Part shown: in pieces, positions 6,623-15,077 of the stretch
Layout: the number at the start of each line of letters is the position of its first letter
Position numbering within the stretch: the first letter of the stretch is position 1
From: JAYSRU01 sp043720875
Lineage (GTDB): Bacteria; Bacteroidota; Bacteroidia; Flavobacteriales_D; Crocinitomicaceae
NCBI GenBank assembly: GCA_043720875.1
Contig: JAYSRU010000264.1
Coordinates: 1 to 22,637 of the forward strand
Reading direction: 5' to 3'
DNA: 22,637 nt
Notes under the pieces: generated by a model
The model's database searches: none
Told to the model about the DNA's origin: nothing
Seen by the model: only the letters and a program-made list of their open reading frames with translations
Translations under genes and position numbers: made by a program

Positions 6623-7981
6623 ATGTCAAAAACCATACGGATTCGTAAAGGATTGGATATTAGATTAGTAGGTGAAGCTGACAAAGTCAGACAAGATCTC
6701 GATTTACCAAGTACTGTATGTATCAACCCGTCGGACTTCCACGGAATGATGCCTAAATTAAATGTAAAAGAAGGAGAAACTGTGCAAGCAGGGTCTATCT
6801 TATTTCATGATAAATATAACGAAGCGATAAGAGTTGCGTCTCCAGTTAGTGGAACCGTAACCAGTATAAATCGTGGTGATAAACGCAAAATTTTATCTGT
6901 TATAGTTACTTTGGATGCAGCGCAAAGTCATATTCAGTTTGGAATTAAAGATCCAAATACAATGACTGGTGAAGATGTTAAGAATCATATTTCCAATGCT
7001 GGAATGTGGCCATTAATTAAACAAAGACCCTTAGACGTTATTGCAAATCCTAGTACTGAGCCAAAAGCTATTTTTATCTCAGGGTTTGATTCGTCACCAT
7101 TAGCACCAGATTTCGATTACATGTTACATGCTGATGCAGTGAACATGCAAGCAGGAATTAATGCTTTGGCTCAAATGACTGCTGGAAAGGTTTATTTAAC
7201 CATTAAGGGAGCATCTACAGACGCAAGCATTAAGCAATTAGCAAATGTAGAGATCTCGACCATTGAGGGACCACATCCAGCGGGAAATGTTGGAGTTCAA
7301 ATTCATCATATTTCACCAATAAATAAAGGCGAAACGGTTTGGACTGTAAACCTTCAAGATATTGTGATTCTAGGAAAATTGTTTACTGAAGGTGTGTTCA
7401 ATGCTTCAAAGACCATTGCACTTACCGGATCTGAAGCCAAACATCCAAAATATTACAGAACTATAATTGGAGCTAATGTTGAGGAAATGTTAGTTGACAA
7501 TTTAAAGTCTGATAATGTCCGTGTTGTTTCTGGAAATCCATTAACAGGATTAAAGATTGATGCAACTGGATATTTACATTACTATCACAATCAAGTCACC
7601 TTGCTTCCTGAAGGAAATCAACCAAAATTTTTCTTAACTAAAGGATGGTTGTCATTAGGCTTTGATCGTTTTTCAAATTCGAAACTTTATCCTACTTGGA
7701 TGATGAAGAATAAAAAATACGTTCACGACACAAACCTAAATGGCGAGGAAAGAGCATTCGTTGTTACTGGTGAACTAGAAAAAGTTTTTCCATTTGACAT
7801 CTATCCCATGCAGCTTGTAAAAGCCGCTATTACCAATGATATAGATGGAATGGAACAACTTGGTATTTATGAAGTTGCTCCAGAAGATTTTGCACTTTGT
7901 GAATACGTTTGTACTTCAAAAATTAACATTCAAGAAAAAGTTCGTGCTGGATTAGATTTGATCCAAAAAGAATGTATGTAA
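6623..7981 (+). CDS. nqrA: Na+-translocating NADH:quinone reductase subunit A
   Basis: A 452-residue peripheral subunit of Na+-NQR, on the cytoplasmic side of the complex. It has no covalent cofactor and contributes to quinone interaction. The N-terminal RIRKGLDIRLVGEA is typical. Next comes a biotinyl/lipoyl-like barrel segment (KLNVKEGETVQAGSILFHD and VASPVSGTVTSI). The later SLBB-type region includes VKAAITNDIDGMEQLGIYEV, then the C-terminal CEYVCTSK stretch. Length is as expected. It is the first gene of nqrABCDEF, with nqrB 19 nt downstream, and is preceded by the -7-like box at 6591. Confidence is very high because all six subunits follow in canonical order. Confidence 0.97.
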   Translation: MSKTIRIRKGLDIRLVGEADKVRQDLDLPSTVCINPSDFHGMMPKLNVKEGETVQAGSILFHDKYNEAIRVASPVSGTVTSINRGDKRKILSVIVTLDAAQSHIQFGIKDPNTMTGEDVKNHISNAGMWPLIKQRPLDVIANPSTEPKAIFISGFDSSPLAPDFDYMLHADAVNMQAGINALAQMTAGKVYLTIKGASTDASIKQLANVEISTIEGPHPAGNVGVQIHHISPINKGETVWTVNLQDIVILGKLFTEGVFNASKTIALTGSEAKHPKYYRTIIGANVEEMLVDNLKSDNVRVVSGNPLTGLKIDATGYLHYYHNQVTLLPEGNQPKFFLTKGWLSLGFDRFSNSKLYPTWMMKNKKYVHDTNLNGEERAFVVTGELEKVFPFDIYPMQLVKAAITNDIDGMEQLGIYEVAPEDFALCEYVCTSKINIQEKVRAGLDLIQKECM

Positions 7982-8000
7982 TTCGATTTAAATAAGTTAG

Positions 8001-9197
8001 ATGAAAGCATTAGAGAAATTTTTAAACAAAGTTGAGCCTAAATTTGCCCATGGCGGTAAGTTTGAAAAATGGCATCCACTTTATGAAACCATGGCAACCT
8101 TTGCCTTTACACCAAAAACTACGACCATTAGTGGTTCACACATTCGTGATGCCGTAGATTTGAAACGTACAATGATGATGGTGATATTTGCACTATTACC
8201 CTGTTTACTTTTTGGAATATACAACACGGGGCACTTTGCCGAATATGCAATGGGTGGTCACGAATCATTTTCATCCGAATACTGGGCTAATCCAATGTCT
8301 AAATTTTTTACTGGATGTGGCATAGTATTGCCGATTGTTGTTGTTTCTTATGCCGTTGGACTCGGTGTAGAATTTTTGATTGGTATGATGCGCGGTCACT
8401 CTTTACATGAAGGGTTTCTCGTTTCTGGACTATTAATCCCGTTAACTATGCCCGCAGATGTTCCATTATGGATGGTAGCGGTAGCTACAGCATTCGCTGT
8501 GTTTATTGGTAAAGAAGTATTTGGTGGAACTGGAATGAACATAGTAAATATAGCACTTACCGCTCGTGCGTTTATTTTCTTCGCACATCCTACACAGATG
8601 TCTGGAGACAAAGTTTGGATGGCAGGCGCTGAAGTTGATGGCGTTTCTGGAGCAACTGCACTAGGCGAACTAGCACATATTGGTGAAAGTGGTGCTCTTG
8701 AGAACATTAATGCCTTTCAAGCCAAATATTCTGTGATGGACAGTTTTATGGGAATGATACCAGGTTCTATTGGTGAAACTTCAACCCTTGCTTGTCTTAT
8801 CGGAGCAGTTATTTTAATTGCAACAGGAGTTGGTTCATTTAGAATTATTGCTTCTTTCTTTGCGGGTGGTGCAGTAATGGCATTCTTATTAAACTTAATG
8901 GGTGGTAGTGATTACAATCAATTACCTTTCTTTTACCATATGATTATCGGATCCTTCGCTTTTGGAGCCGTTTTCATGGCAACAGATCCAGTTTCTGCCG
9001 CGCAAACACCTATGGGTAAAATAATATATGGTTTTCTAGGTGGATTTATCACCGTCATCATACGTGTATTTAACCCAGCTTACCCAGAAGGAGTAATGCT
9101 TTCTATATTATTAATGAATGTTCTTGCTCCTATTATCGATCATTTTGTGATTGGTGCAAACATTAAGAGAAGAATGAAAAGAATTAAAGTAGCATAA
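8001..9197 (+). CDS. nqrB: Na+-translocating NADH:quinone reductase subunit B
   Basis: A 398-residue integral membrane subunit with about ten helices. It carries covalently bound FMN and, in the characterised Vibrio enzyme, riboflavin, and forms part of the Na+ path and quinone site. The flavinylation motif DGVSGATAL is visible, with acceptor Thr near 219, matching the SGAT motif of the family. Other landmarks are EGFLVSGLLIPLTMPADVPLW near 137-157 and FMATDPVSAAQTP near the C-terminal third. It belongs to the RnfD/NqrB family; the nqr operon context settles which. It is followed by nqrC after 2 nt. Confidence 0.97.
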   Translation: MKALEKFLNKVEPKFAHGGKFEKWHPLYETMATFAFTPKTTTISGSHIRDAVDLKRTMMMVIFALLPCLLFGIYNTGHFAEYAMGGHESFSSEYWANPMSKFFTGCGIVLPIVVVSYAVGLGVEFLIGMMRGHSLHEGFLVSGLLIPLTMPADVPLWMVAVATAFAVFIGKEVFGGTGMNIVNIALTARAFIFFAHPTQMSGDKVWMAGAEVDGVSGATALGELAHIGESGALENINAFQAKYSVMDSFMGMIPGSIGETSTLACLIGAVILIATGVGSFRIIASFFAGGAVMAFLLNLMGGSDYNQLPFFYHMIIGSFAFGAVFMATDPVSAAQTPMGKIIYGFLGGFITVIIRVFNPAYPEGVMLSILLMNVLAPIIDHFVIGANIKRRMKRIKVA

Positions 9198-9199
9198 TC

Positions 9200-9916
9200 A
9201 TGGCAAACAAGGAAAGTAACTCGTACACAATAATCTACTCTATCACGATGGTAGTAGTAGTAGGTTCAATCTTAGCGGCTCTATCTATTATATTAAAGCC
9301 CGCTCAAGATGCTAATGCTGTGATAAAGAAAAAAATGGATATCCTCGCTGCAGTTGGTATAACTGCACAAAGAACCACCGCTGATAAGCTATATACAAAG
9401 CATATCGTTTCAGAAAAATCTTTGGTAATAGACAAAGACGGCGAACTTAGAGTTGGTTTGGATCCTTTCAATGTCGACATTCAAGCTCAGTATAAAGACA
9501 AAAAACTAAAACCAACAGATTTTAATTACCCGTTGTTTGTTGCTATAAATGCAAAAGGAGATACCAATTATATCGTACCAGTTGTAGGTGTTGGACTTTG
9601 GGGACCAATTTGGGGTTACTTAAGTTTAAAAGATGACCGTAAAACAATTTCTGGAGCTTCTTTCGATCATAAAACAGAAACACCTGGATTAGGAGCTGAG
9701 ATTAATCAACCTTTCTTTGAAGACCGTTGGATTGGAGAAGAAGTTACAGAGTCTGGATTTACGGTAGTTAAAGATAATTCCGGATCAGAACCAGGTAAAA
9801 TTGATGGAATTACTGGCGGTACAATTACCTCCAAAGGTGTGGAAGAAATGATGAACAGATGTATGCCTGTTTATTTGTCTTATTTTACTAAAACTACTAA
9901 AACTGCAAAATTATGA
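9200..9916 (+). CDS. nqrC: Na+-translocating NADH:quinone reductase subunit C
   Basis: A 238-residue subunit with one N-terminal TM helix (about 10-32) and a periplasmic FMN-binding domain. FMN is attached covalently by ApbE, which is not encoded in this window. The attachment motif reads DGITGGTITS with acceptor Thr near 208; the usual motif is SGAT, so a Gly replaces the Ala just before the Thr. Other family landmarks are VVGVGLWGPIWGYLSL near 129-143 and HKTETPGLGAEI near 157-168. Its stop codon overlaps the nqrD start as ATGA, a sign of translational coupling. Confidence 0.96.
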   Translation: MANKESNSYTIIYSITMVVVVGSILAALSIILKPAQDANAVIKKKMDILAAVGITAQRTTADKLYTKHIVSEKSLVIDKDGELRVGLDPFNVDIQAQYKDKKLKPTDFNYPLFVAINAKGDTNYIVPVVGVGLWGPIWGYLSLKDDRKTISGASFDHKTETPGLGAEINQPFFEDRWIGEEVTESGFTVVKDNSGSEPGKIDGITGGTITSKGVEEMMNRCMPVYLSYFTKTTKTAKL

Positions 9917-10602
9917 GCGAGAACGTAGCGATTACAAAAGCGCCCAAAGAGGCACTTTTTTCAAAAAGAAATAAAAAACTGATTACAGATCCTTTGACAG
10001 ATAACAACCCCGTTACGGTACAAGTTTTGGGTATTTGCTCATCGCTTGCTATAACTGTACAAGTTGAACAAGCTCTAGTTATGGGAGCTGCGGTAATATT
10101 TGTAACCATGATGGGTAACTACGTAATTTCATTATTGCGTAATAGTATGCCTTCCCGAATTAGAATTATTGTGCAATTAGTTGTGGCAGCTGCCTTAGTA
10201 ATTATTGTGAACGAAATACTAAAAGCTTATATGCCCGATGTATCAGCGAAACTCTCCGTATTTGTGGGTTTGATTATCACCAATTGTATAATTATGGGTA
10301 GATTTGAAGCCTTTGCTATGGCGAATAAACCATGGCCTTCCCTACTAGATGGATTTGGAAATGGATTGGGGTATGCTATCGTCTTAGTCATCATAGCCGT
10401 TATTCGTGAACTTTTTGGTTCAGGTAAGTTAATGGGAATAGAAATATTTGGAAACGCATTACCAGGACAAGAATCCGGATTGTATGCTATGGGTTATATG
10501 AATAACAACCTTATGGTATTGCCTCCAATGGCTTTGATTTTAGTTGGACTTATTGTATGGATTCAACGTATTAAGAACAAGTCATTACAAGAAACTCATT
10601 AA
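9913..10602 (+). CDS. nqrD: Na+-translocating NADH:quinone reductase subunit D
   Basis: A 229-residue membrane subunit with about six helices. Together with NqrE it forms the core that holds the intramembrane Fe-S centre. The conserved cysteines are present: VLGICSSLAIT (Cys about 42) and IITNCIIMGR (Cys about 125). Compared with the roughly 210-residue Vibrio protein, it has an extra polar N-terminus of about 13-15 residues (SENVAITKAPKEALFSKRNK). The ATG is fixed by the 4-nt overlap with nqrC. It belongs to the RnfE/NqrD family; NQR is assigned by context. Confidence 0.96.
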   Translation: MSENVAITKAPKEALFSKRNKKLITDPLTDNNPVTVQVLGICSSLAITVQVEQALVMGAAVIFVTMMGNYVISLLRNSMPSRIRIIVQLVVAAALVIIVNEILKAYMPDVSAKLSVFVGLIITNCIIMGRFEAFAMANKPWPSLLDGFGNGLGYAIVLVIIAVIRELFGSGKLMGIEIFGNALPGQESGLYAMGYMNNNLMVLPPMALILVGLIVWIQRIKNKSLQETH

Positions 10603-10621
10603 TCTTTAATAACAAGAAATT

Positions 10622-11239
10622 ATGGACAGTACGTTAAGTATATTTATAAAAGCGATATTCTCTGAAAACATGATCTTTGCCTTTTTCTTAGGCATGTGTT
10701 CATATATCGCAGTTTCCAAAACCGTTAAAACCGCAGTTGGACTGGGTGCAGCAGTTATTTTCGTTTTAGTGGTTACAGTTCCCGTTAACTGGTTATTAGA
10801 AAACTATTTGCTAAAAGCAGGAGCATTATCTTGGTTAGGTGATGAATATAAGGACATAGACCTTAACTTTTTATCTTTCATTATGTTTATTGCTGTTGTA
10901 GCATCTATTGTACAACTCGTTGAAATGATAGTTGAAAAATTCGCTCCTGCCCTATACGGTGCATTAGGTATTTTCCTTCCATTAATTGCGGTGAATTGCT
11001 CAATTCTTGGTGGGGCATTATTCATGCAAGAACGTCAATATTCAACTTTGCTTGATGCAACTTCTTTCGCAGCTGGCTCTGGGATTGGTTGGTTCTTAGC
11101 CATCGTAGCCATTGCAGGAATTAGAGAGAAAATGAGGTATTCAAATGTTCCTCCAGGATTAAGAGGTTTAGGAATCACATTTATTCTAACTGGATTGATG
11201 GGACTAGGTTTCATGGCGTTCATGGGTATCAAATATTAA
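10622..11239 (+). CDS. nqrE: Na+-translocating NADH:quinone reductase subunit E
   Basis: A 205-residue membrane subunit, homologous to NqrD/RnfA and with inverted topology relative to NqrD. The Fe-S ligand cysteines are visible in FFLGMCSYIA (Cys about 26) and LIAVNCSILGG (Cys about 126). The long hydrophobic helices, the segment EKFAPALYGALGIFLPLI, and the C-terminal PPGLRGLGITFILTGLMGLG are typical of the family. It begins 19 nt after nqrD and is followed by a 46-nt gap before nqrF, the largest spacing inside the operon. Confidence 0.96.
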   Translation: MDSTLSIFIKAIFSENMIFAFFLGMCSYIAVSKTVKTAVGLGAAVIFVLVVTVPVNWLLENYLLKAGALSWLGDEYKDIDLNFLSFIMFIAVVASIVQLVEMIVEKFAPALYGALGIFLPLIAVNCSILGGALFMQERQYSTLLDATSFAAGSGIGWFLAIVAIAGIREKMRYSNVPPGLRGLGITFILTGLMGLGFMAFMGIKY

Positions 11240-11285
11240 TTACATTATCTAACTCATATATCGTTAGAAACTTAAATATAAAAAG

Positions 11286-12590
11286 ATGAATTTAGGATTT
11301 GTTATAACTATTACACTTGTTGTTTTCTTAGCAGTTACATTATTTCTTGTTGGAATTTTACTCTATGCAAAAACAAAACTTTCTCCAAAAGGTAAGATCA
11401 AAATAATGATCAATGGAGAACGTGAAATTGAAGTGGACGGAGGTAGTTCGTTACTTACTACACTTGGTAATGCAGGAATATTCTTACCGTCAGCCTGTGG
11501 TGGTGGTGGTACTTGTATCCAATGTAAATGTCAAGTTGAATCAGGTGGCGGAGATATCTTACCAACTGAAGCACCACACTTTTCACGAAAAGAAATTGCT
11601 GCTAAATGGCGTTTAGGATGTCAGGTTAAAGTAAAAGAGAATATGGTTATTGAAGTTCCAGAAGAAGTTTTTGGTATTAAACAATGGGAAGCTACCGTAT
11701 ACTCTAATTATAACGTTGCATCGTTTATTAAAGAGTTTATTGTTGAATTACCTGAAGATATGCACTATGAAGCGGGTGGATATATACAAATTGAAATTCC
11801 AGCATGTGAAATTCCGTTCACCTCAATTGATATCACAGCACATCCTGAAGAACATCCGGGAGAAATTGATAAATTTAAAGTTGAGTGGGATAAATTTAAC
11901 CTTTGGCCTTTGGTTATGAAGAATAATGAACCTGTAACCAGGGCATATTCAATGGCTTCTTACCCAGCTGAAGGTAGAAAAATTATGTTGAATGTTCGTA
12001 TTGCTACTCCACCTTGGGATAGAGAACGAAATGGTTGGATGTTAGTGAACCCTGGTATCGCATCTTCTTATATTTTCTCTCGTAAAAAAGGGGATAAAGT
12101 CACCGTATCTGGTCCATTTGGAGAATTCTTCATTAATGAAACAGATGCTGAAATGTTGTACGTTGGTGGTGGTGCAGGAATGGCTCCAATGCGTTCACAC
12201 TTATACCATCTGTTCAAAACTTTACAAACTGGTCGTAGAGTGACCTACTGGTACGGTGGTCGTTCTAAAAGAGAATTATTCTACATGGAACATTTCAGAT
12301 CGTTAGAAAGAGATTTTCCAAACTTCAAATTTTATGTAGTACTGTCAGAACCTGTCCCTGAAGATAATTGGAAAGTGATGGAGAATACAAGCGACACCAA
12401 CGGTAAAGATGGTTTTGTTGGTTTTGTTCACAATACGGTAATCAAAGAATATTTAGAAAAACATGAATCTCCTGAAGATATCGAGTTTTATTTCTGCGGG
12501 CCTCCAATGATGAATCAGGCTGTTATTAAAATGTGTAGCGACTGGGGTGTTCCTGACGAAAATGTTCGTTTCGATGACTTTGGTGGATAA
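11286..12590 (+). CDS. nqrF: Na+-translocating NADH:quinone reductase subunit F (NADH dehydrogenase)
   Basis: A 434-residue electron-input subunit, where NADH is oxidised at the cytoplasmic face. Domains in order: TM helix about 5-28; plant-type 2Fe-2S ferredoxin with ligands near Cys71, 77, 80 and 112 (SACGGGGTCIQC and LGCQV); FAD domain with RAYSMASYP; and NADH domain with VGGGAGMAPMRSH and FYFCGPPMMNQAV. The C-terminal aromatic DFGG ending is present. All redox ligands are intact, so the complex should be functional. It is the last gene of the operon, followed by a strong terminator. Confidence 0.97.
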   Translation: MNLGFVITITLVVFLAVTLFLVGILLYAKTKLSPKGKIKIMINGEREIEVDGGSSLLTTLGNAGIFLPSACGGGGTCIQCKCQVESGGGDILPTEAPHFSRKEIAAKWRLGCQVKVKENMVIEVPEEVFGIKQWEATVYSNYNVASFIKEFIVELPEDMHYEAGGYIQIEIPACEIPFTSIDITAHPEEHPGEIDKFKVEWDKFNLWPLVMKNNEPVTRAYSMASYPAEGRKIMLNVRIATPPWDRERNGWMLVNPGIASSYIFSRKKGDKVTVSGPFGEFFINETDAEMLYVGGGAGMAPMRSHLYHLFKTLQTGRRVTYWYGGRSKRELFYMEHFRSLERDFPNFKFYVVLSEPVPEDNWKVMENTSDTNGKDGFVGFVHNTVIKEYLEKHESPEDIEFYFCGPPMMNQAVIKMCSDWGVPDENVRFDDFGG

Positions 12591-12611
12591 TCACTAACAA
12601 ATAAAATATAC

Positions 12612-12644
12612 AAAACGCTCAATATAAATTGAGCGTTTTTTTTT
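12612..12644 (+). terminator. Rho-independent terminator of the nqr operon
   Basis: A perfect stem CGCTCAAT/ATTGAGCG (12616-12623 and 12628-12635, 4-nt loop) is extended by A-T pairs on both sides and followed by nine Ts. It lies 22 nt past the nqrF stop codon. Confidence 0.9.
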
Positions 12645-12830
12645 GCTCATAAAATCATTAAATCGTCACCTTGAAAATAATTATTTGACAATTCCAAATA
12701 TTTCATCCTCATAAAACACCGATTTGATCATTCTTAGACGTATTTTACACATTTACAGTAATTATTTGTCTTTCATTCCGTTTAAATAATTAGATTCATC
12801 CAACTTGCTAATCATTTTATTCAACTAGAC

Positions 12831-13700
12831 ATGAGACAGCTCAAAATTATCAAACAAGTAACCAATCGTGAGAACGCTTCTCTCGATAAATATTTGCAAG
12901 AAATAGGTCGAGTAGACCTCATTACTGCAGATGAAGAAGTGCAATTAGCCAAGCGAATAAAAGCCGGCGATCGCAAAGCGTTAGAAATATTAACTAAAGC
13001 AAATTTACGTTTCGTTGTTTCAGTAGCAAAGCAATATCAAAATCAAGGTTTATCTCTTCCTGATCTTATCAACGAAGGCAATGTTGGTTTAATAAAGGCT
13101 GCCGAACGTTTTGATGAAACACGTGGATTCAAATTTATTTCTTATGCCGTTTGGTGGATTAGGCAAGCAGTACTTCAAGCCTTGGCAGAGCAAGCTAGAA
13201 TTGTGCGTTTACCCTTGAATAAGATTGGAACGATTAACAAAATCAATAAAGCGTATTCAGAATTAGAACAACGCTTTGAAAGACCACCTAGCATTGACGA
13301 GTTGGCAGAAGAATTGGAATGTTCAATCGAAGATGTAAGGCAATCAATGGCAAATAACGGTAGACATACAAGTATGGATGCGCCGTTGTTAGAAGGAGAC
13401 GAATCATCTTCCTCCATGTATGATGTCTTGCCTAACGATAGTTTGCCAAGTCCTGAAAAAAATCTTGTCATCGATTCGCTGCGTACAGACATTGACAGGT
13501 CACTAAACACCTTAACATTTAGAGAAGCAGATGTACTTCGATTTTTCTACGGTTTGGATGGAAAGAACCCGCTAACATTGGAAGAAATTGGACAAATGTT
13601 TGATTTAACGAGAGAAAGAGTGCGTCAAATTAAAGAAAAAGCAATTAGAAGAATGAAACACGCTTCACGCAGTAAGATGCTAAAGAGCTATTTAGGATAA
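12831..13700 (+). CDS. rpoD: Primary RNA polymerase sigma factor (group 1, RpoD/SigA)
   Basis: A 289-residue housekeeping sigma factor of the short Bacteroidota type, lacking region 1.1 and the non-conserved insert of E. coli RpoD. Region 1.2 begins at SLDKYLQEIGRVDLITADEE. Region 2 has the core-binding and -10 helix sequences LPDLINEGNVGLIKAAERFD and GFKFISYAVWWIRQA. Region 3 contains the LPLNKIGTINKINKAYSELE helix. Region 4 ends with the HTH LTLEEIGQMFDLTRERVRQI. This protein is expected to read the TAnnTTTG boxes noted elsewhere in the window. The 240-bp upstream gap holds the nqr terminator and AT-rich sequence without a clear promoter. A strong bidirectional terminator follows. Confidence 0.95.
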   Translation: MRQLKIIKQVTNRENASLDKYLQEIGRVDLITADEEVQLAKRIKAGDRKALEILTKANLRFVVSVAKQYQNQGLSLPDLINEGNVGLIKAAERFDETRGFKFISYAVWWIRQAVLQALAEQARIVRLPLNKIGTINKINKAYSELEQRFERPPSIDELAEELECSIEDVRQSMANNGRHTSMDAPLLEGDESSSSMYDVLPNDSLPSPEKNLVIDSLRTDIDRSLNTLTFREADVLRFFYGLDGKNPLTLEEIGQMFDLTRERVRQIKEKAIRRMKHASRSKMLKSYLG

Positions 13701-13712
13701 TTTTTAAAGCAT

Positions 13713-13749
13713 AAAAAAAGGTCATCAATTGTATTGATGACCTTTTTTT
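13713..13749. terminator. Bidirectional terminator between rpoD and the minus-strand gene
   Basis: A stem GGTCATCAAT/ATTGATGACC (13720-13729 and 13733-13742, 3-nt loop) is flanked by seven As on the left and seven Ts on the right. It can therefore stop transcription from both sides. It lies between the convergent stop codons at 13700 and 13767. Confidence 0.9.
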
Positions 13750-13766
13750 ATGGATTTTTTTAATTG

Positions 13767-14252
13767 TTACTTAATTGCGAAACGAAGTGCAAAAGCTCCA
13801 TTCACACCAAATCCAAAATACGGCACAACTCTTACAGTAGGTTGTAAATCAAACGCAATATTTAAGGGTAATGCCTTAAATGTATATTCAATTCCTAAAA
13901 CTCCATCTATTCCTAGAAAAAATCCGCCATTGTAAATGTTATCCTTGTATTTATAATAATAGTTGTTTCTATAACTACCTAAATCTGCTCCAATTCCATA
14001 ATACCATTCAAATCCCTCGCCCAATTCGGCCTGAATTTCGTACAGACCTTGTAACCATAAAAAGTTATTACTTCCTCCCACAGATAGCTCAATCGCTGTT
14101 GAACTTCCCATAAAATGCTTAAAATTTAGTGATCCGAATCCAGGATAACCTCCTTTAATACCAATGGCATTTTTATAGCTTTGGGCGTTCAACCCAGATG
14201 TGCTTGTTAAAATGATACTCAATCCAACAAAAACTCTTAAAATATATTTCAT
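13767..14252 (-). CDS. Small outer-membrane-type beta-barrel protein
   Basis: A 161-residue protein with signal peptide MKYILRVFVGLSIILTSTSG, cleaved around LNAQ-SY. The mature part alternates short aromatic and hydrophobic strands with Gly turns, for example AIGIKGGYPGFGSLNFKHF, WYYGIGADLGSY, GGFFLGIDGVLGIEYTF and VVPYFGFGVNGAFALRFAIK. It ends in a strand with Phe near the C-terminus. This is the pattern of a small eight-stranded outer-membrane barrel, as in the many OmpW/OmpA-barrel-like Bacteroidota proteins. Its specific role is unknown. It has its own -7 box at 14275-14282 and shares the bidirectional terminator with rpoD. Confidence 0.8.
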   Translation of the reverse strand: MKYILRVFVGLSIILTSTSGLNAQSYKNAIGIKGGYPGFGSLNFKHFMGSSTAIELSVGGSNNFLWLQGLYEIQAELGEGFEWYYGIGADLGSYRNNYYYKYKDNIYNGGFFLGIDGVLGIEYTFKALPLNIAFDLQPTVRVVPYFGFGVNGAFALRFAIK

Positions 14253-14274
14253 TTTCTTTTATTATTAATTGTTA

Positions 14275-14282
14275 CAAAAGTA
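14275..14282 (-). promoter_or_regulatory. -7 promoter box of the barrel protein gene
   Basis: Minus-strand TACTTTTG is a perfect TAnnTTTG match. It ends 22 nt before the ATG at 14252, giving a leader of about 18 nt that is A-rich just before the start. No clear -33 element. Confidence 0.45.
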
Positions 14283-14320
14283 CACATTCCCTTGCTCCTT
14301 AGCTAAAAATTCGTGCTATA

Positions 14321-14989
14321 TTAATTCTTCTTTTTCCAAGCACGCGTTATTTCTCTTTTACCTGGCGGACCTGGTAAATTCTCTACCAAAAACCCTGCTT
14401 CACGGAGATTTCTTTTCACCTGACCTTTAGCACAATAAGTTACTAATACTCCCCCATCCGCTAATCCATTGTACATTTTCTGAAACATTTCAACCGTCCA
14501 TAATTCTGGTTGAACGGGTGGACCGAAAGCGTCATAATAAATTACGTCAAATTGATTTTCAGGCGTTTGCCACTCCTCAAAACTTGATTTCACCTTAGTT
14601 AGCTTGAAAAAATTGGTGAGTTTTGTGGTGCTTCCAAACATTGCTGCATACATGGCTTGGTAAACTTCATGGCTCTCAGCATCAAATCCATCACAATAAT
14701 TCAGGATTGAATGTTCCTCAATTGCTATTGGAAATGCTTCAATTCCAGTGTATGCTACTTCAATTCCATTTTCTTTAGCGGAGATAAACGTCAGAAAGCA
14801 ATTTAACCCAGTTCCGTAGCCAATTTCAAGTACCCTTAAGTTTGGTGAATCTAAGGCACAAAATCCGGCGTTAATGTACACATGCATCGCCTCTTGCTTA
14901 GCCCCATGAATGCTATGATATTGCTCATTCCAATCTACGATTTGTATCGTATGACTACCATCTTCTGTAACTATAATTTCGCGTATCAT
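14321..14989 (-). CDS. mnmD: tRNA (mnm5s2U34) methyltransferase, stand-alone MnmD
   Basis: A 222-residue SAM-dependent methyltransferase of the MnmC methyltransferase-domain family. It methylates the 5-aminomethyl group on wobble uridine 34 of certain tRNAs. The SAM-binding loop VLEIGYGTGLNCFL is at about 53-66, the active-site region YYDAFGPPVQPELW at about 151-164, followed by VTYCAKGQVKRNL and the C-terminal LPGPPGKREITRAWKKK. There is no FAD-dependent oxidase domain, so this is the stand-alone form (MnmD) rather than bifunctional MnmC. The start at 14989 is immediately preceded by a TAAATTTA box. The divergent neighbour is dnaB. Confidence 0.92.
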   Translation of the reverse strand: MIREIIVTEDGSHTIQIVDWNEQYHSIHGAKQEAMHVYINAGFCALDSPNLRVLEIGYGTGLNCFLTFISAKENGIEVAYTGIEAFPIAIEEHSILNYCDGFDAESHEVYQAMYAAMFGSTTKLTNFFKLTKVKSSFEEWQTPENQFDVIYYDAFGPPVQPELWTVEMFQKMYNGLADGGVLVTYCAKGQVKRNLREAGFLVENLPGPPGKREITRAWKKKN

Positions 14990-14993
14990 TTGG

Positions 14994-15001
14994 TAAATTT
15001 A
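14994..15001 (-). promoter_or_regulatory. -7-like box directly before mnmD
   Basis: Minus-strand TAAATTTA differs from TAnnTTTG only at the final base. It ends 4 nt before the mnmD ATG, so transcription would start at about the initiation codon. Chance occurrence in AT-rich DNA is possible. Confidence 0.3.
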
Positions 15002-15065
15002 CATCAACTTTGAAATCTTTCACATTTCTTATCGATTTTATTTGGGATCAATGGCAAAACCTTTG

Positions 15066-15073
15066 CATCTTTG
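15066..15073 (+). promoter_or_regulatory. -7-like box directly before dnaB
   Basis: CATCTTTG differs from TAnnTTTG at the first base and ends 4 nt before the chosen dnaB ATG at 15078. A TTTG about 21 nt upstream, near 15041, gives the expected -33/-7 spacing. If this is the promoter, the upstream in-frame ATGs at 15042 and 15051 would not be transcribed, which supports the shorter protein. Confidence 0.4.
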
Positions 15074-15077
15074 TAAA

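Noticed and set aside
12645..12830. Promoter for the sigma factor gene
   Set aside because: TTTG-like pieces occur, but no TAnnTTTG box with a proper spacing could be fixed, so none is annotated.
15042..15077. Upstream in-frame ATG for dnaB (12 extra residues)
   Set aside because: The extra segment is unlike known DnaB N-termini and contains the promoter-like box at 15066-15073.
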